Assembly (NCBI RefSeq): GCF_023073355.1 | Contig: NZ_JADPJI010000005.1 | Coordinates: 1,054,001-1,118,000, forward strand | Reading direction: 5' to 3' | DNA length: 64,000 nucleotides | DNA from: Bradyrhizobium sp. 199 | GTDB lineage: Bacteria; Pseudomonadota; Alphaproteobacteria; Rhizobiales; Xanthobacteraceae | Part shown: positions 18,793 to 30,388 of the stretch, piece by piece | Position numbering within the stretch: position 1 is the first letter of the stretch | Layout of the letters: every line of letters begins with the position of its first letter | Position numbers and translations under genes: made by a program | Notes under the pieces: generated by a model | Database searches by the model: none | The model's input: only the letters and a program-made list of their open reading frames with translations | Told to the model about the DNA's origin: nothing

Positions 18793-20037
18793 CTAACAGC
18801 GCGCAGCGGCTTCGTCCCCCACCATAACCGGCTGCCGATCCAGCCTCACCGCGGGCGAGAGCCAAATGACCAGCGCCTGCACGCCGAACACGGCCGCCGC
18901 GAGATAGAGGCACGCTTCCGCGCTCCAGAGGCCGCCGACGATGGCACCGAGTGCCGAGCCGACCGGACGGGCGCCGTAGCTCATGATGTTGATGGCGGAG
19001 ACGCGCCCCAGAAGGCGCGGCGGCGTCACCGACTGGCGCAGCGTCGTGGTCGAGATCACCCACAGGATCGGGCCGACGCCGAGCAGGAAGAAGCTCAAGC
19101 CTGCGAGCCAAGGCGAGGGGACCAACACCGTCAGCGCCATCACCACTGCGGCGATGAAGCCAGTGACGGGGCCGAGGCCGACCACGGTGCCGAATGCGAA
19201 CCGCTTCATCACCCGCGTGGCGAACAGCGCGCCGATCACCATGCCGACGCCGTACATCGTCAGCACGGTGCCGATGCCCGCGGCGGTCAGGCCGAGATGG
19301 CGCACGGCGTAGGGCACGAACACGGCGATCTGCAGGAACCAGCCGGTGTTGAAGATGAACTGAGTGATGAACACCGGCCGCAGCAGCGGATGGTGAAACA
19401 CGAAGGCCGCGCCTTCGCGGATGTCCTGGAACGCATGCCGCCGCGGCGACGGCGCGCGGGCGGGCTCGTAGATGCCGGAGAGCAGCACGACCGCGATGGC
19501 CGAGAGTGCCGCCGCAAAGCCGAAGGCCAAGCTCGCGCCCCACCACCCCACCAGCGCGCCGCCGAGCGCAGGGCCGCTGGCGAAGGCGATGGTGCGTGCG
19601 AGCTCGATCCGGGCATTGGCCGCCGGCAGCAGCTCCGCGCTCACCAGCGAGGGCACCAGCGCCGGCGCGGCCACGCTGTAGACGACGGTGCCGCACACCG
19701 CAGCGAAGCCGAGCAGCGCCAGCAGTGGCAGATTGAGCGCGCCGAGCGCGAGCAGCAGCACGATAGTGGCGAGCGCCACCACGCGCAGCGCCTCGGCCCC
19801 CGCCATCAGCGAGCGGCGTGAGATGCGGTCGGCGAGCAGGCCGGCCGGAATCGCGAACAGCACGAAGGGCAGGGTCAGCGCGGTCTGGAGCAGGCCGGTC
19901 TGGCCTTCGGCGACGCCGAGCGTCAGCACCGCGACGATAGGGGCCGCCGCCAGCGCAATCTGTTCGGCCGACTGTGCCGCCAAGTTGGACCAGGCGAGGC
20001 GGCTGAATGTCTCGGGAAGGCGCGGGGGATTTGACAT
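18793..20037 (-). CDS. MFS transporter, EntS-like exporter
   Basis: ATG 20037 (MSNPPRLPETFSRLAWSNLA, with AGGAAA upstream) gives 414 residues and about twelve membrane segments. The loop motif GLLADRISRRSLM between helices 2 and 3 is typical of MFS. The arrangement with a central FQDIREGAAFVFHHPLLRP amphipathic loop resembles the enterobactin exporter EntS/MFS_3 group. It is divergent from mntH and so may share the palindromic operator region. The substrate is unknown. Confidence 0.88.
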   Translation of the reverse strand: MSNPPRLPETFSRLAWSNLAAQSAEQIALAAAPIVAVLTLGVAEGQTGLLQTALTLPFVLFAIPAGLLADRISRRSLMAGAEALRVVALATIVLLLALGALNLPLLALLGFAAVCGTVVYSVAAPALVPSLVSAELLPAANARIELARTIAFASGPALGGALVGWWGASLAFGFAAALSAIAVVLLSGIYEPARAPSPRRHAFQDIREGAAFVFHHPLLRPVFITQFIFNTGWFLQIAVFVPYAVRHLGLTAAGIGTVLTMYGVGMVIGALFATRVMKRFAFGTVVGLGPVTGFIAAVVMALTVLVPSPWLAGLSFFLLGVGPILWVISTTTLRQSVTPPRLLGRVSAINIMSYGARPVGSALGAIVGGLWSAEACLYLAAAVFGVQALVIWLSPAVRLDRQPVMVGDEAAARC

Positions 20038-20158
20038 GGCTGATTTCCTGCAGAGTCGAATTGGCGCCAGTATCCGCCCCCGAGGACCGCCAAACCCACC
20101 CGCTTCCCGACAGGGCGACAAACAGCGGCCGCCACCGAACCAATGCGGCTAGATGCAG

Positions 20159-20175
20159 TTGCAAATGAGTTGCAA
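20159..20175 (+). promoter_or_regulatory. Mur/Fur-like operator upstream of mntH
   Basis: TTGCAAATGAGTTGCAA is an inverted repeat with perfect TTGCAA arms (20159-20164 and 20170-20175). This fits the manganese-responsive sequence bound by Mur, the Fur homologue of rhizobia. The right arm can also serve as a -35 (TTGCAA) 16 bases upstream of TATTCT at 20192-20197. A bound repressor would therefore block transcription of mntH. The identity of the regulator is inferred. Confidence 0.7.
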
Positions 20176-20203
20176 TAAGCCTCGACTTCGGTATTCTCGC
20201 CTT

Positions 20204-21559
20204 ATGGATGCTCGCTCTCCCGATCTGACCCGAGACGCTGCCGGCTGGCGCTCCGACGCGCCTGCTACCAAGAGCCTGGCCGAGGTGAATGCCACGGTGG
20301 CCATCCCCATCGCGGGGGTGTGGTGGCGCCGCCTGCTCGCTTTCGTCGGCCCAGGCTATCTGGTCTCGGTTGGCTATATGGACCCCGGCAATTGGGCGAC
20401 CGACCTCGCCGGGGGCTCGAAGTTCGGCTACACGCTGCTTTCGGTCATCCTGCTCTCGAATTTGATGGCGATCCTGCTGCAGTCGCTCGCGGCACGGCTC
20501 GGCATCGTCACCGACCGCGACCTCGCGCAGGCCTGCCGCGCGACCTATTCGCCGGCGGTGAACTTCATGCTGTGGCTGGCCTGCGAGGCGGCGATCATCG
20601 CCTGCGATCTCGCCGAGGTCATCGGCACCGCGATCGCGCTCAAGCTCCTGTTCGGCATTCCCCTGATCGGCGGCTCGCTGATCGCCGCGCTCGACGCTTT
20701 TCTGCTTCTGATCCTGATGAACCGCGGTTTCCGTTTTCTCGAAGCCTTCGTCATGGCGCTGCTCGCGGTGATCGCGGTCTGCTTCGCGGTCCAGATCGTG
20801 GCCGCGGCGCCGCCGGTTGCAGAGGTTCTGCACGGCTTCCTGCCGAAGAGCGAGATCTTCACCAACCCTGAAATGCTCTACATCGCGATCGGCATCATCG
20901 GCGCCACCGTGATGCCGCATAATCTCTATCTGCACTCCTCGATCGTGCAGACGCGCGCCTATGAGCGCAACGACACCGGCCGGCGCGAGGCGATCAAATG
21001 GGCGACGACGGACTCGACCATTGCCCTGATGCTGGCGCTGTTCATCAATGCCGCGATCCTCGTGGTGGCTGCCGCGACCTTCCACAAGAGCGGCCATTCC
21101 GACGTCGCCGAGATCGGCCAGGCGTTCGAGCTGCTGTCGCCGCTGCTCGGCCTCGGCATCGCCTCGACGCTGTTCGCGGTGGCGCTGCTCGCCTCGGGCC
21201 TTAATTCGACGGTGACAGCGACGCTCGCCGGCCAGATCGTGATGGAAGGCTTTCTCGACCTGCGCCTGCCGAGCTGGGCGCGCCGGTTGCTGACGCGCGG
21301 CATCGCCATCATTCCGGTGATCATCGTTACCGCGATCTATGGCGAGCGCGGCACAGCGGATCTATTGGTGTTCAGCCAGGTCGTATTGTCGATGCAGCTT
21401 CCCTTCGCCGTCATCCCGCTGGTCCGCTTCGTCTCCGACCGCCGCAAGATGGGCAAGTTCGCCATACCAGTATGGGTGGCGGCGATCGCGTGGATCGTCG
21501 CGGGTATCATCGTGATTTTGAACTTGAAGCTGCTGGTAGATACGCTGTTGGGATCGTGA
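20204..21559 (+). CDS. mntH: Nramp-family manganese transporter MntH
   Basis: MntH imports Mn2+ (and some Fe2+) with protons. ATG 20204 gives 451 residues. The frame is open from 20153, but that start would lie over the operator. About eleven membrane segments are visible. The metal-binding helix 1 contains the DPGN motif ([19 protein letters not shown]), and helix 6 the MPH motif ([19 protein letters not shown]). [19 protein letters not shown] is the conserved helix 2. It is preceded by a Mur-like palindrome, consistent with manganese repression, and is divergent from an MFS exporter. Confidence 0.95.
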   Translation: MDARSPDLTRDAAGWRSDAPATKSLAEVNATVAIPIAGVWWRRLLAFVGPGYLVSVGYMDPGNWATDLAGGSKFGYTLLSVILLSNLMAILLQSLAARLGIVTDRDLAQACRATYSPAVNFMLWLACEAAIIACDLAEVIGTAIALKLLFGIPLIGGSLIAALDAFLLLILMNRGFRFLEAFVMALLAVIAVCFAVQIVAAAPPVAEVLHGFLPKSEIFTNPEMLYIAIGIIGATVMPHNLYLHSSIVQTRAYERNDTGRREAIKWATTDSTIALMLALFINAAILVVAAATFHKSGHSDVAEIGQAFELLSPLLGLGIASTLFAVALLASGLNSTVTATLAGQIVMEGFLDLRLPSWARRLLTRGIAIIPVIIVTAIYGERGTADLLVFSQVVLSMQLPFAVIPLVRFVSDRRKMGKFAIPVWVAAIAWIVAGIIVILNLKLLVDTLLGS

Positions 21560-21636
21560 TCGTTGCGCGCCACTGCGCATCAAGTGCTGAGGCTGCAATC
21601 ACTCATTTGGCATCCGGCGAACCGACCCTGCGCAGA

Positions 21637-21974
21637 CTAGACCCGACGTCGCGGCTGGTAAGGACTGAGGGGATTTACGTCGAGATCTACAACCTTCACG
21701 CATTGTTGGCGCTCGCGATGGCTTGAGCCGGCGTGCCATTCCCCGCTTTGAAGCTTGACCTTCGTCATCTCCGCCACCTTAAAGCACTTCCATTCCCCTC
21801 CGGGTGGCAGGCCTTTGCTGGAACTGCCTGCAACTGAAAGGCGAGCGTGCGTTCCTGGCCATCGGTATGGCCCAATATTGCGGGACAAATTTTGCGCGGA
21901 TGGCCTTGATAGAAACAAAGCATCTGTTGGCGCTCGACCATGCTCCGCGCGATCAGATCATAGGTGCTCGACAA
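21637..21974 (-). pseudogene. small conserved protein gene with a single-base frameshift
   Basis: On the minus strand a TTG at 21974, preceded at six to seven bases by CGGAGG (21981-21986), opens a frame LSSTYDLIARSMVERQQML, then CFYQGHPRKICPAILGHTDG and ERTLAFQLQ. The frame is lost near 21826-21828. Adding one G (GC to GGC) continues as GSSSKGLPPGGEWKCFKVAE and ends KVVDLDVNPLSPYQPRR with TAG at 21637. The two parts share composition and no other damage is seen, so one indel has broken a gene of about 112 codons. I cannot name the family. It lies after bpt on the same strand. Confidence 0.65.
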
Positions 21975-22042
21975 GGAAAACCTCCGGAGCTGGTCCCATT
22001 CGCGCGGTTCCAAACTGCCCGGCTTATGAGAGCGGCGCGCCG

Positions 22043-22819
22043 TTAGTCCTGCGGCTCGGACGCCACGTCCCCTTGCGCGTCGATGCGCAGCCAGCCTGAG
22101 GGCGCGAGGCGCTGCTGCGGCAGGAAGCGGGCCTTGTAGTCCATCTTCTTCGAGCCATCGATCCAGTAGCCGAGATAGACGTAAGGCAGGCCTTGCCGGC
22201 GGGCGCGGGCGATGTGGTCGAGAATCATGAAGGTGCCCATCGAGCGGCTGACCTCGCCCGGCTCGAAGAACGAATAGACCATTGACAGACCGTCGCTGAG
22301 CACGTCGGTCAGCGCCACCGCGATCAGCTCCTCGCCGCGGCCGGTGATGCCGCTGTCGGGGCCGCGCTTGCGGTACTCGATGATGCGGGTCTCGACATGG
22401 CTGTCCTCGACCATCATGGCATAGTCGAGCACGGTCATGTCGGCCATGCCACCGTGGCGGTGGCGGGCATCGAGATAGGCGCGGAACACCGAATATTGCT
22501 CGGAGGTGGGCACCGCGCTTCGCTGCTCCCCGATGATGTCGGCGTTGCGCGCCATCACCTTGCGGAAGTTGCGGGAAGGCCGGAACTCGTTGGCGACGAC
22601 CCGAACCGAGACGCAGGCGCGGCACTGGTCGCAGGCCGGGCGGTAGGCGATCGACTGGCTGCGCCGGAAGCCACCATGGGTCAGGAGGTCGTTGAGGTCA
22701 CCGGCGCGCTCTCCCACCAGGTGCGTGAACACCTTTCGCTCATGACGGCCCGGCAGGTACGGGCAGGGCGAGGGCGCCGTAAGGTAAAATTGGGGGGTGT
22801 CGCGCGAGTGCTGGGTCAA
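22043..22819 (-). CDS. bpt: aspartate/glutamate leucyltransferase
   Basis: Bpt transfers leucine from Leu-tRNA to N-terminal Asp or Glu of proteins, marking them for ClpSAP degradation (bacterial N-end rule). The 258 residues include the N-terminal segment [19 protein letters not shown] and the Cys cluster [16 protein letters not shown], the ATE1 N-terminal-like motif. The C-terminal GNAT-like domain has [19 protein letters not shown] and [20 protein letters not shown]. The length fits the family. It is transcribed on the minus strand, followed by the frameshifted small gene and preceded by the RDD gene. Confidence 0.95.
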   Translation of the reverse strand: MTQHSRDTPQFYLTAPSPCPYLPGRHERKVFTHLVGERAGDLNDLLTHGGFRRSQSIAYRPACDQCRACVSVRVVANEFRPSRNFRKVMARNADIIGEQRSAVPTSEQYSVFRAYLDARHRHGGMADMTVLDYAMMVEDSHVETRIIEYRKRGPDSGITGRGEELIAVALTDVLSDGLSMVYSFFEPGEVSRSMGTFMILDHIARARRQGLPYVYLGYWIDGSKKMDYKARFLPQQRLAPSGWLRIDAQGDVASEPQD

Positions 22820-22938
22820 GGGACGTCGTGGGCCTCCGAAGTGAGTATCAACATCGCGCTACGGAAGCCCCCGGTCAATTGGTCAGCTCGGCAGGTCAGA
22901 TCAGCCAGCTTAGATGGTCGTGGTTGACAGGTCCTTGC

Positions 22939-23481
22939 TTACCAGGTCCTTGCGGCTTGCGGCGCGGGCACGCGAACCGAATTGTTGATCACGACCGTTC
23001 CCAGCACAACGTCGTGCAGCAGACGCCGGCGGCCATTGAACAGTCCGACCAAAACCACGAAGGGCGTCAGGAACGAGACCGTCACCCAGAACAGCACGGC
23101 ATGGGTGGCGCCGAGCACGAAATAGCCCGGTGCGCCGTACCAGGTGCGCAGTTCCAGATCCATCAGGCGCATGCCGACCGTCGCCGACGAGGGACCGCCG
23201 ATGCAGGCGCCATAGTAGACGATGGCCCAGATCACGGAGGCTGGCCAGGCCAGCCAGAACAGCGCCCAGCCGATGCCGAGCGTGACCACGCCGAACAATG
23301 CGATGAAAATGTAGCCGAGGATCACCGGCACCGAGATCACGACCATGTCGATCAGGAAGGCGAACACCCGCCGCGTCGCTACACCGCGGAACAGTTCCGG
23401 TTGCAGATTGGAATCGTGGGCGTGTGGTTGCGCCCCGCCGTCATTGCGCCAGGCGCCCGAATTGCCCGAGTCATACGACAT
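22939..23481 (-). CDS. RDD family membrane protein
   Basis: ATG 23481 with GGGAGGA upstream gives 180 residues. After a polar, His-containing N-terminus (GGAQPHAHDSNLQPELF) there are four hydrophobic segments in the RDD pattern: RRVFAFLIDMVVISVPVIL (Arg and Asp of helix 1), the GMRLMDLELRT loop, and the RRRLLHDVVLGTVVI motif near the end. The family is found in inner membranes; some members act as ion exchangers, but a role here is unknown. It lies between bpt and hemB on the same strand. Confidence 0.85.
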   Translation of the reverse strand: MSYDSGNSGAWRNDGGAQPHAHDSNLQPELFRGVATRRVFAFLIDMVVISVPVILGYIFIALFGVVTLGIGWALFWLAWPASVIWAIVYYGACIGGPSSATVGMRLMDLELRTWYGAPGYFVLGATHAVLFWVTVSFLTPFVVLVGLFNGRRRLLHDVVLGTVVINNSVRVPAPQAARTW

Positions 23482-23649
23482 GGTCCGTCCTCCCAAGGGG
23501 GAAACAGAGGGAAAACCCTCGAGGCAGCACATGGGAACAGGCCATCCCGGTGCCAAGGGCGCAGGGACATTAAGAAGCGGAAATATTCCGGCGATTCGGG
23601 GGCGGGCAGGTTGACGGTGAAGGGGCGCTGATGTCGCCACATCCTCGGT

Positions 23650-23784
23650 GTCATCCCGGCGAACGCGGGGGATCCATACCCAGGGGAGGAGTTTGGCGAA
23701 GACCCGCAGTTTGTCCTTCGTCGGTACGACCACCGTTGTCACAGATAAAGCACGCGGTATGGGTCCCCCGTTCGCAGGGACGAC
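23650..23784. repeat. intergenic palindromic repeat (GTCATCCCGGCGAACGCG type)
   Basis: The left arm GTCATCCCGGCGAACGCGGG (23650-23669, continuing GATCCATACC) is matched by an inverted copy GTATGGGTCCCCCGTTCGCA ending near 23784 (GGGACGAC). The two arms enclose about 75 bases. The 23482-23803 spacer before hemB holds this element and no gene that I can support. Confidence 0.75.
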
Positions 23785-23803
23785 GTTGAAAGGGAGCGTT
23801 AGC

Positions 23804-25587
<1,784 letters not shown>

Positions 25588-25966
25588 GTCTGTTCAGCTT
25601 CGGGACACGCGAGGTTTCGCGCGCGTTTGGTTGACCGTTGGTTGCCTAAAATTTGCAGTAACTTTTCGTTGACTCCGCGCATCCGGCCACAGCCGTTACG
25701 CGCCCGTTTCGAAACGAAGCGGGCCTGTTCTGGAATGCGACAAGGGGGGCGGACGGAGGGTGAACAGGACCTTGCGAAGGTCAACAGACAGTTGCGAAAA
25801 GTGCTTGTGGCACAGGCTTAATCGGCAATTCACTCTCTTAAATTCATGATCTCTTTATTCTCTTATTTAAGCCGATCTTCAAACGAGCCCCTTAAGTTGC
25901 AGCTATCAGGCGGGACACAAGTTTCGTCGAATGAGTGTCGATAAAAACGACAACAGGGGAAGTGTC

Positions 25967-26485
25967 ATGATGAAAGCCGTCGCAACTGCGGCAGATACCG
26001 CAGAGCGCGTCTCCGGCCAGCAAGGTTCGGTGCAGTCGCTCTATCTGGAAGCTTTGACTCTGGTGGAGCGGCTGCATCGCCGGCTCCTCGACGTGATCAA
26101 GGATGAATTCGATCGCCGCGGTCGTGCGGACATCAACTCGGTGCAGGCGCTCCTGCTCTACAACATCGGCGACAAGGAGCTGACCGCGGGCGAACTGCGC
26201 ACGCGCGGTTATTATCTTGGCTCCAACGTCTCCTACAATCTGAAGAAGCTCGTCGAACTCGGCTTCCTCGATCATCAGCGTTCGCGCGTCGATCGCCGCT
26301 CGGTGCGCATCCGCCTGACCCCGCAGGGCCAGGAAGTCCGCCGCATCGTCGATTCGCTCTACCAGAAGCACGTCAAGACGGTGGAACAGGTCGGCGGCAT
26401 CTCGGGCGAGGAGTTCTCCACGCTCAACAAGTCGCTGCACCGCCTGGAGCGGTTCTGGACCGACCAGATCCTGTATCGGCTCTGA
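25967..26485 (+). CDS. ldtR: MarR family regulator LdtR
   Basis: LdtR is a MarR-type regulator known from Liberibacter, where it controls an L,D-transpeptidase and stress tolerance. The protein is 172 residues from ATG 25967, behind AGGGGAAG; an ATG at 25931 is also possible. The core is very like the conserved LdtR sequence: LYLEALTLVERLHRRLLDVI, DINSVQALLLYNIGDKELTA and RTRGYYLGSNVSYNLKKLVE, the winged-helix recognition region. This is followed by RSRVDRRSVRIRLTPQG, the wing. No L,D-transpeptidase gene is adjacent. A strong terminator-like hairpin follows at 26556-26594. Confidence 0.88.
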   Translation: MMKAVATAADTAERVSGQQGSVQSLYLEALTLVERLHRRLLDVIKDEFDRRGRADINSVQALLLYNIGDKELTAGELRTRGYYLGSNVSYNLKKLVELGFLDHQRSRVDRRSVRIRLTPQGQEVRRIVDSLYQKHVKTVEQVGGISGEEFSTLNKSLHRLERFWTDQILYRL

Positions 26486-26555
26486 GTTTTCAAGGGATCA
26501 AAGCCGGCCCTCAACAAGACCGGCAAGCTTCCCGAACGTCACTGACTTCCCCAAG

Positions 26556-26594
26556 CGCGCCGGCCCGGATTCCCTCCGGACCGGTGCGTTTTGC
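26556..26594 (+). terminator. rho-independent terminator after ldtR
   Basis: GCGCCGGCCCGGATTCCC followed by TCCGGACCGGTGCG and then TTTTGCTTTT forms a long GC-rich hairpin with a T-rich tail. It separates ldtR from the small gene starting at 26680. Confidence 0.7.
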
Positions 26595-26679
26595 TTTTGT
26601 GCACTTGCGAAAAAATCTGCCCGCGGAGGGAACCAGTTCCGGGCTCGGCGCTTACCTCCTTCGGATCGGAGACAAGTCG

Positions 26680-26916
26680 ATGCTGGTCGAGCGCGGGCTT
26701 CAGGCGATGAACGTGGAACTCGTGAGCGAGGCCTATGCCATCGCCGCGAACTACCTTCGCCGCTCGGGCGCGATCCCCGATACTCTCGTCACCGACGAAC
26801 GCCTGCTGGGGATGATCGTGCAGCTGCTCCAGCACGGCGAAATCAACAAGATCAGGCTCGCCAACAAGGCGATCAATTGGTTCGAGACGCAATCCGAGGC
26901 CCGCGCGGTTGCCTGA
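26680..26916 (+). CDS. small conserved protein, unknown function
   Basis: ATG 26680, with CGGAGA eight bases upstream, gives 78 residues: MLVERGLQAMNVELVSEAYA then IAANYLRRSGAIPDTLVTDE and LANKAINWFETQSEARAVA at the C-terminus. It is probably all-helical and lacks membrane segments or Cys. I do not recognise a function. The longer frame from 26584 crosses the terminator hairpin and is therefore rejected. It is followed 37 bases later by another small gene on the same strand. Confidence 0.65.
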   Translation: MLVERGLQAMNVELVSEAYAIAANYLRRSGAIPDTLVTDERLLGMIVQLLQHGEINKIRLANKAINWFETQSEARAVA

Positions 26917-26953
26917 TCAAGACTCCGGAAATTCAAGAGAACCAGAGGGTGCC

Positions 26954-27175
26954 ATGGAAGCCGCCATCGACCGCATCATGCAGACCTATGACCTGCTCGC
27001 CAACCGCACCGCCGCGGCCAGCCAGGAGGCACGGGCCAAGGTCACGAACTATCTCACGACGTTGATGGAGGCCGGCGAGAAGGACCCCCACAGGTTGACC
27101 GTTTGCGGCCTGACCTATCTGCGCCAGCTCGACGGCAGCGTGGACCCCGTGAAGGCGGGGTATACCGGGCTGTAA
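26954..27175 (+). CDS. small helical protein, unknown function
   Basis: ATG 26954 with AGAGGGTG upstream gives 73 residues beginning MEAAIDRIMQTYDLLANRTA and ending LTYLRQLDGSVDPVKAGYTG. It is highly charged and looks helical and cytosolic. It is not a protein I can name. The spacing to the preceding small gene and the shared orientation suggest cotranscription. The 27176-27446 spacer that follows holds no gene that I can support. Confidence 0.65.
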   Translation: MEAAIDRIMQTYDLLANRTAAASQEARAKVTNYLTTLMEAGEKDPHRLTVCGLTYLRQLDGSVDPVKAGYTGL

Positions 27176-27446
27176 GGCGACTTCTGCCGCAGCCCGCGGC
27201 CCCGGGCGTGAGGAGTTAAAGGCCCGAATCGGTCCCATTCGGATGTGAGGGACGCGTGGTTCCCTCCAGCCGGCCCGGTCGCCGAAAACCTCCGCTGCCC
27301 ACCATATCTTGCACAAATCTCGCCTCCGACCCGCAAATGCTTGGCCTGTTGCGGGCGATGTGGTAGATCGCGCTCGCCGCTTCCGATCGCCACACCAGAC
27401 CGCCCGTAGCCCGCTAAAAGGCCGCGGCGGTGGAGATATTCGCAAG

Positions 27447-28745
27447 ATGACCGCAGCCAAAACCGCCTCCGCGCCCGATTCGTTTTTCAGCGCCTCGCTC
27501 GAGCAGGCCGACCCGGAAATCGCCGCCGCCATCAAGGGCGAGCTCGGCCGGCAGCGCCACGAGGTCGAGCTCATCGCCTCCGAGAACATCGTCAGCCGGG
27601 CCGTGCTGGAAGCGCAGGGTTCGGTGATGACCAACAAATACGCGGAAGGCTATCCGGGCGCGCGCTATTACGGCGGTTGTGAGTGGGTCGACGTCGCCGA
27701 AAACCTCGCGATCGACCGTGCCAAGAAGCTGTTCGGCGCCAATTTCGCCAACGTGCAGCCGAACTCGGGCAGCCAGATGAACCAGGCGGTGTTCCTGGCG
27801 CTGCTCCAGCCCGGCGACACCTTCATGGGTCTCGATCTCGCGGCCGGCGGTCATCTCACCCACGGCTCGCCCGTCAACATGAGCGGCAAGTGGTTCAAGG
27901 CTTCTCACTACACCGTGCGCCGCGAGGACCAGATCATCGACATGGACGCGGTCGCCAAGCAGGCCGAAGAGGTCAAGCCGAAGCTGATCGTTGCCGGCGG
28001 CTCGGCCTATTCGCGTGCCTGGGACTTCAAGCGCTTCCGCGAGATCGCGGACTCGGTCGGCGCGTATCTCCTGGTCGACATGGCGCACTTTGCCGGCCTC
28101 GTGGCCGGCGGCGTGCATGCGTCGCCTGTGCCGCATGCCCACATCACCACCACCACCACGCACAAATCGCTGCGCGGTCCGCGCGGCGGCTTGATGCTGT
28201 GGAATGACGAGGCGCTGACCAAGAAGCTCAATTCGGCGATCTTCCCGGGCCTGCAGGGCGGGCCCCTGATGCATGTGATCGCGGCGAAGGCGGTTGCCTT
28301 CGGCGAAGCGCTGCGTCCGGACTTCAAGGTCTATGCCAAGAACGTCGTCGAGAACGCCAAGGCACTGGCCGAGGCGATGAAGAGCCACGGCTTCGACATC
28401 GTCTCCGGCGGCACCGACAACCATCTGATGCTTGTCGACCTCCGGCCGAAGGGCCTGAAGGGCAACGTCTCGGAGAAAGCGCTGGTCCGCGCCGCCATCA
28501 CTTGCAACAAGAACGGCATTCCCTTCGACCCCGCCTCGCCGTTTGTCACCTCCGGTATTCGGCTGGGCACCCCGGCGGCAACCACCCGCGGTTTCGGTGT
28601 TGCCGAATTCCAGCAGGTCGGCGGCATGATCGCCGAGGTCCTCAACGCGATCGCGCAGTCGGATGACGGCAAGGCGCCGCTGGTCGAAGCCGCGATCAAG
28701 GAACGCGTCAAGGCGCTTACCGACCGGTTCCCGATCTATCAGTAA
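27447..28745 (+). CDS. glyA: serine hydroxymethyltransferase
   Basis: GlyA is the PLP enzyme that interconverts serine and glycine and loads tetrahydrofolate with one-carbon units. The start at ATG 27447 gives 432 residues. The PLP lysine is in [15 protein letters not shown]. Conserved N-terminal elements are [19 protein letters not shown] and [18 protein letters not shown], and [15 protein letters not shown] is also present. Its length is typical. It begins a compact run with nrdR, ribD, ribE, ribH and nusB on the plus strand; the stop is 15 bases before nrdR. Confidence 0.98.
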   Translation: MTAAKTASAPDSFFSASLEQADPEIAAAIKGELGRQRHEVELIASENIVSRAVLEAQGSVMTNKYAEGYPGARYYGGCEWVDVAENLAIDRAKKLFGANFANVQPNSGSQMNQAVFLALLQPGDTFMGLDLAAGGHLTHGSPVNMSGKWFKASHYTVRREDQIIDMDAVAKQAEEVKPKLIVAGGSAYSRAWDFKRFREIADSVGAYLLVDMAHFAGLVAGGVHASPVPHAHITTTTTHKSLRGPRGGLMLWNDEALTKKLNSAIFPGLQGGPLMHVIAAKAVAFGEALRPDFKVYAKNVVENAKALAEAMKSHGFDIVSGGTDNHLMLVDLRPKGLKGNVSEKALVRAAITCNKNGIPFDPASPFVTSGIRLGTPAATTRGFGVAEFQQVGGMIAEVLNAIAQSDDGKAPLVEAAIKERVKALTDRFPIYQ

Positions 28746-28760
28746 GGCTAGGCCAAACGG

Positions 28761-29243
28761 ATGCGCTGCCCGAACTGCAACAGTCTCGATACGCAGGTAA
28801 AGGACTCGCGTCCGACCGAGGAGTCTTCCGTGATCCGCAGGCGGCGCGTGTGCGTCGCCTGTAATTTCCGCTTCACCACCTTCGAGCGCGTGCAGCTGCG
28901 CGAGCTCACGGTGATCAAGCGCAATGGCCGCCGCGTGCCGTTCGATCGCGACAAGCTGATGCGCTCGGTCTCGATCTCCTTGCGCAAGCGGCAGGTCGAG
29001 CCGGAGCGGGTGGAGAAGATGGTCTCAACCATCGTGCGCGAGCTCGAGACGGGGGGCGAGGCCGAGATCTCCTCCGAGGTGATCGGCGAGACCGTGATGG
29101 AGCATCTGCGCACGCTCGACGACGTCGCGTATGTGCGCTTTGCTTCCGTCTACCGCAATTTCCGCGAAGCCAAGGATTTCGCCGACGTGCTCGGCGAGCT
29201 CTCGGGTGAGGAGGAAGCGCGGCTCGCCGCGATCCGCAAATGA
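28761..29243 (+). CDS. nrdR: transcriptional repressor NrdR
   Basis: NrdR represses ribonucleotide reductase genes in response to ATP/dATP. The 160 residues start with the zinc ribbon [18 protein letters not shown] and [18 protein letters not shown] (two Cys pairs). An ATP-cone domain follows ([20 protein letters not shown], then [19 protein letters not shown]). It overlaps ribD by four bases (ATGA at 29240-29243), indicating translational coupling. The glyA-nrdR-rib order is conserved in many alphaproteobacteria. Confidence 0.97.
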   Translation: MRCPNCNSLDTQVKDSRPTEESSVIRRRRVCVACNFRFTTFERVQLRELTVIKRNGRRVPFDRDKLMRSVSISLRKRQVEPERVEKMVSTIVRELETGGEAEISSEVIGETVMEHLRTLDDVAYVRFASVYRNFREAKDFADVLGELSGEEEARLAAIRK

Positions 29244-30388
29244 TCTTCCGCATCCTGGAAGATCAGTTCGCGCAGAAGGCCCGCGAGGCCAAGGACGCCG
29301 ATTTTCGCTTTATGCAGCTTGCGCTGGCGCTGGGTAAGCGCGGGCAGGGGCGCACCTGGCCCAATCCGGCCGTCGGCGCGGTCATCGTCAAGGACGGGGT
29401 CATCGTCGGGCGGGGCTGGACGCAGCCCGGCGGGCGGCCGCATGGCGAGCCCGAGGCCTTGCTGCGGGCAGGCGAGGCGGCGCGGGGCGCTACACTCTAC
29501 GTCACGCTGGAGCCGTGCTCGCATTTCGGCAAATCGCCGCCTTGCGCCGATGCGGTGATCGCGGCCGGCATCAAGCGGGTGGTGGCGGCAATTGAGGATC
29601 CCAATCCTGAGGTCGCGGGGCAGGGGCATGCGCGCCTGCGTGCCGCCGGCATCACGGTAGACGTCGGTCTTTGCGCGGCGGAAGCCGCATTCGACCATGC
29701 CGGGCATTTCCGCCGAATCCGGGACAAGCGTCCGCATGTGATCTTGAAGCTCGCGGTGTCGCCAGACGGCAAGATCGGCGCCGCCGGCGGCAAGCCGGTC
29801 GCGATCACCGGCGAAGCTGTGCGCAATCGCGTGCATCTGCTCCGCGCCCGGAGCGATGCGGTCCTGGTCGGCATCGGCACGGTGCTGGCGGACGATCCGC
29901 TACTCACCTGCCGCCTGCCGGGCATGGCGGCGCGCTCGCCGGTGCGCGTGGTGCTCGATCAGAGCCTGCGCATTCCCGGCGCAAGCAGGCTCATAGGCTC
30001 CGCGCGCGAGACGCCGCTCTGGGTGGTGGGTTCTGAGCTTGCGGAAGCCGCAGCCGCAACGCGTCTCGGTGCGACCGGCGCGCAAGTGATCCGCGTCCCG
30101 CCGGCAAACGCCTCCGGCCTCGATTTGCCGGCCGTGCTGCATGCGCTGGCCGGGAAGGGCATCACTCGCCTCTTGGTTGAGGGTGGCAGCAGGGTCGCCG
30201 CGTCCTTCGTCGCGGCCGACCTCGTCGACGAGATCTGGCTGTTCCGCGGCGCGGAAGCGGTGGGCTCTGGCGGCGTCGATGCGCTCGATGCATTGCCCCT
30301 GTCGAAAATCACGCGGTCGCAGGCCTACAAGGTTCATGCTAGCGAGACATTCGATCACGATACTCTCACCATCTACGAGCGCGCATAA
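29240..30388 (+). CDS. ribD: riboflavin biosynthesis bifunctional deaminase/reductase RibD
   Basis: RibD carries out deamination of the pyrimidine intermediate and reduction of its ribosyl side chain. The 382 residues have an N-terminal cytidine-deaminase-like domain with [20 protein letters not shown] and the Zn motif [18 protein letters not shown]. The C-terminal reductase domain contains [20 protein letters not shown] and [20 protein letters not shown]. The start overlaps the nrdR stop, and the stop shares a base with the next gene (TAATG). Confidence 0.97.
   Translation: MIFRILEDQFAQKAREAKDADFRFMQLALALGKRGQGRTWPNPAVGAVIVKDGVIVGRGWTQPGGRPHGEPEALLRAGEAARGATLYVTLEPCSHFGKSPPCADAVIAAGIKRVVAAIEDPNPEVAGQGHARLRAAGITVDVGLCAAEAAFDHAGHFRRIRDKRPHVILKLAVSPDGKIGAAGGKPVAITGEAVRNRVHLLRARSDAVLVGIGTVLADDPLLTCRLPGMAARSPVRVVLDQSLRIPGASRLIGSARETPLWVVGSELAEAAAATRLGATGAQVIRVPPANASGLDLPAVLHALAGKGITRLLVEGGSRVAASFVAADLVDEIWLFRGAEAVGSGGVDALDALPLSKITRSQAYKVHASETFDHDTLTIYERA

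Noticed and set aside
18761..21097. A 778-codon open frame on the minus strand
   Set aside because: It runs antisense to mntH and out of frame over the MFS gene. Its translation is Arg/Asp/His-rich with no domain, as expected from a GC-rich shadow frame.
27176..27446. Possible riboswitch upstream of glyA
   Set aside because: I looked for glycine, SAM or folate riboswitch cores and saw none. Hairpins are possible in any GC-rich spacer.
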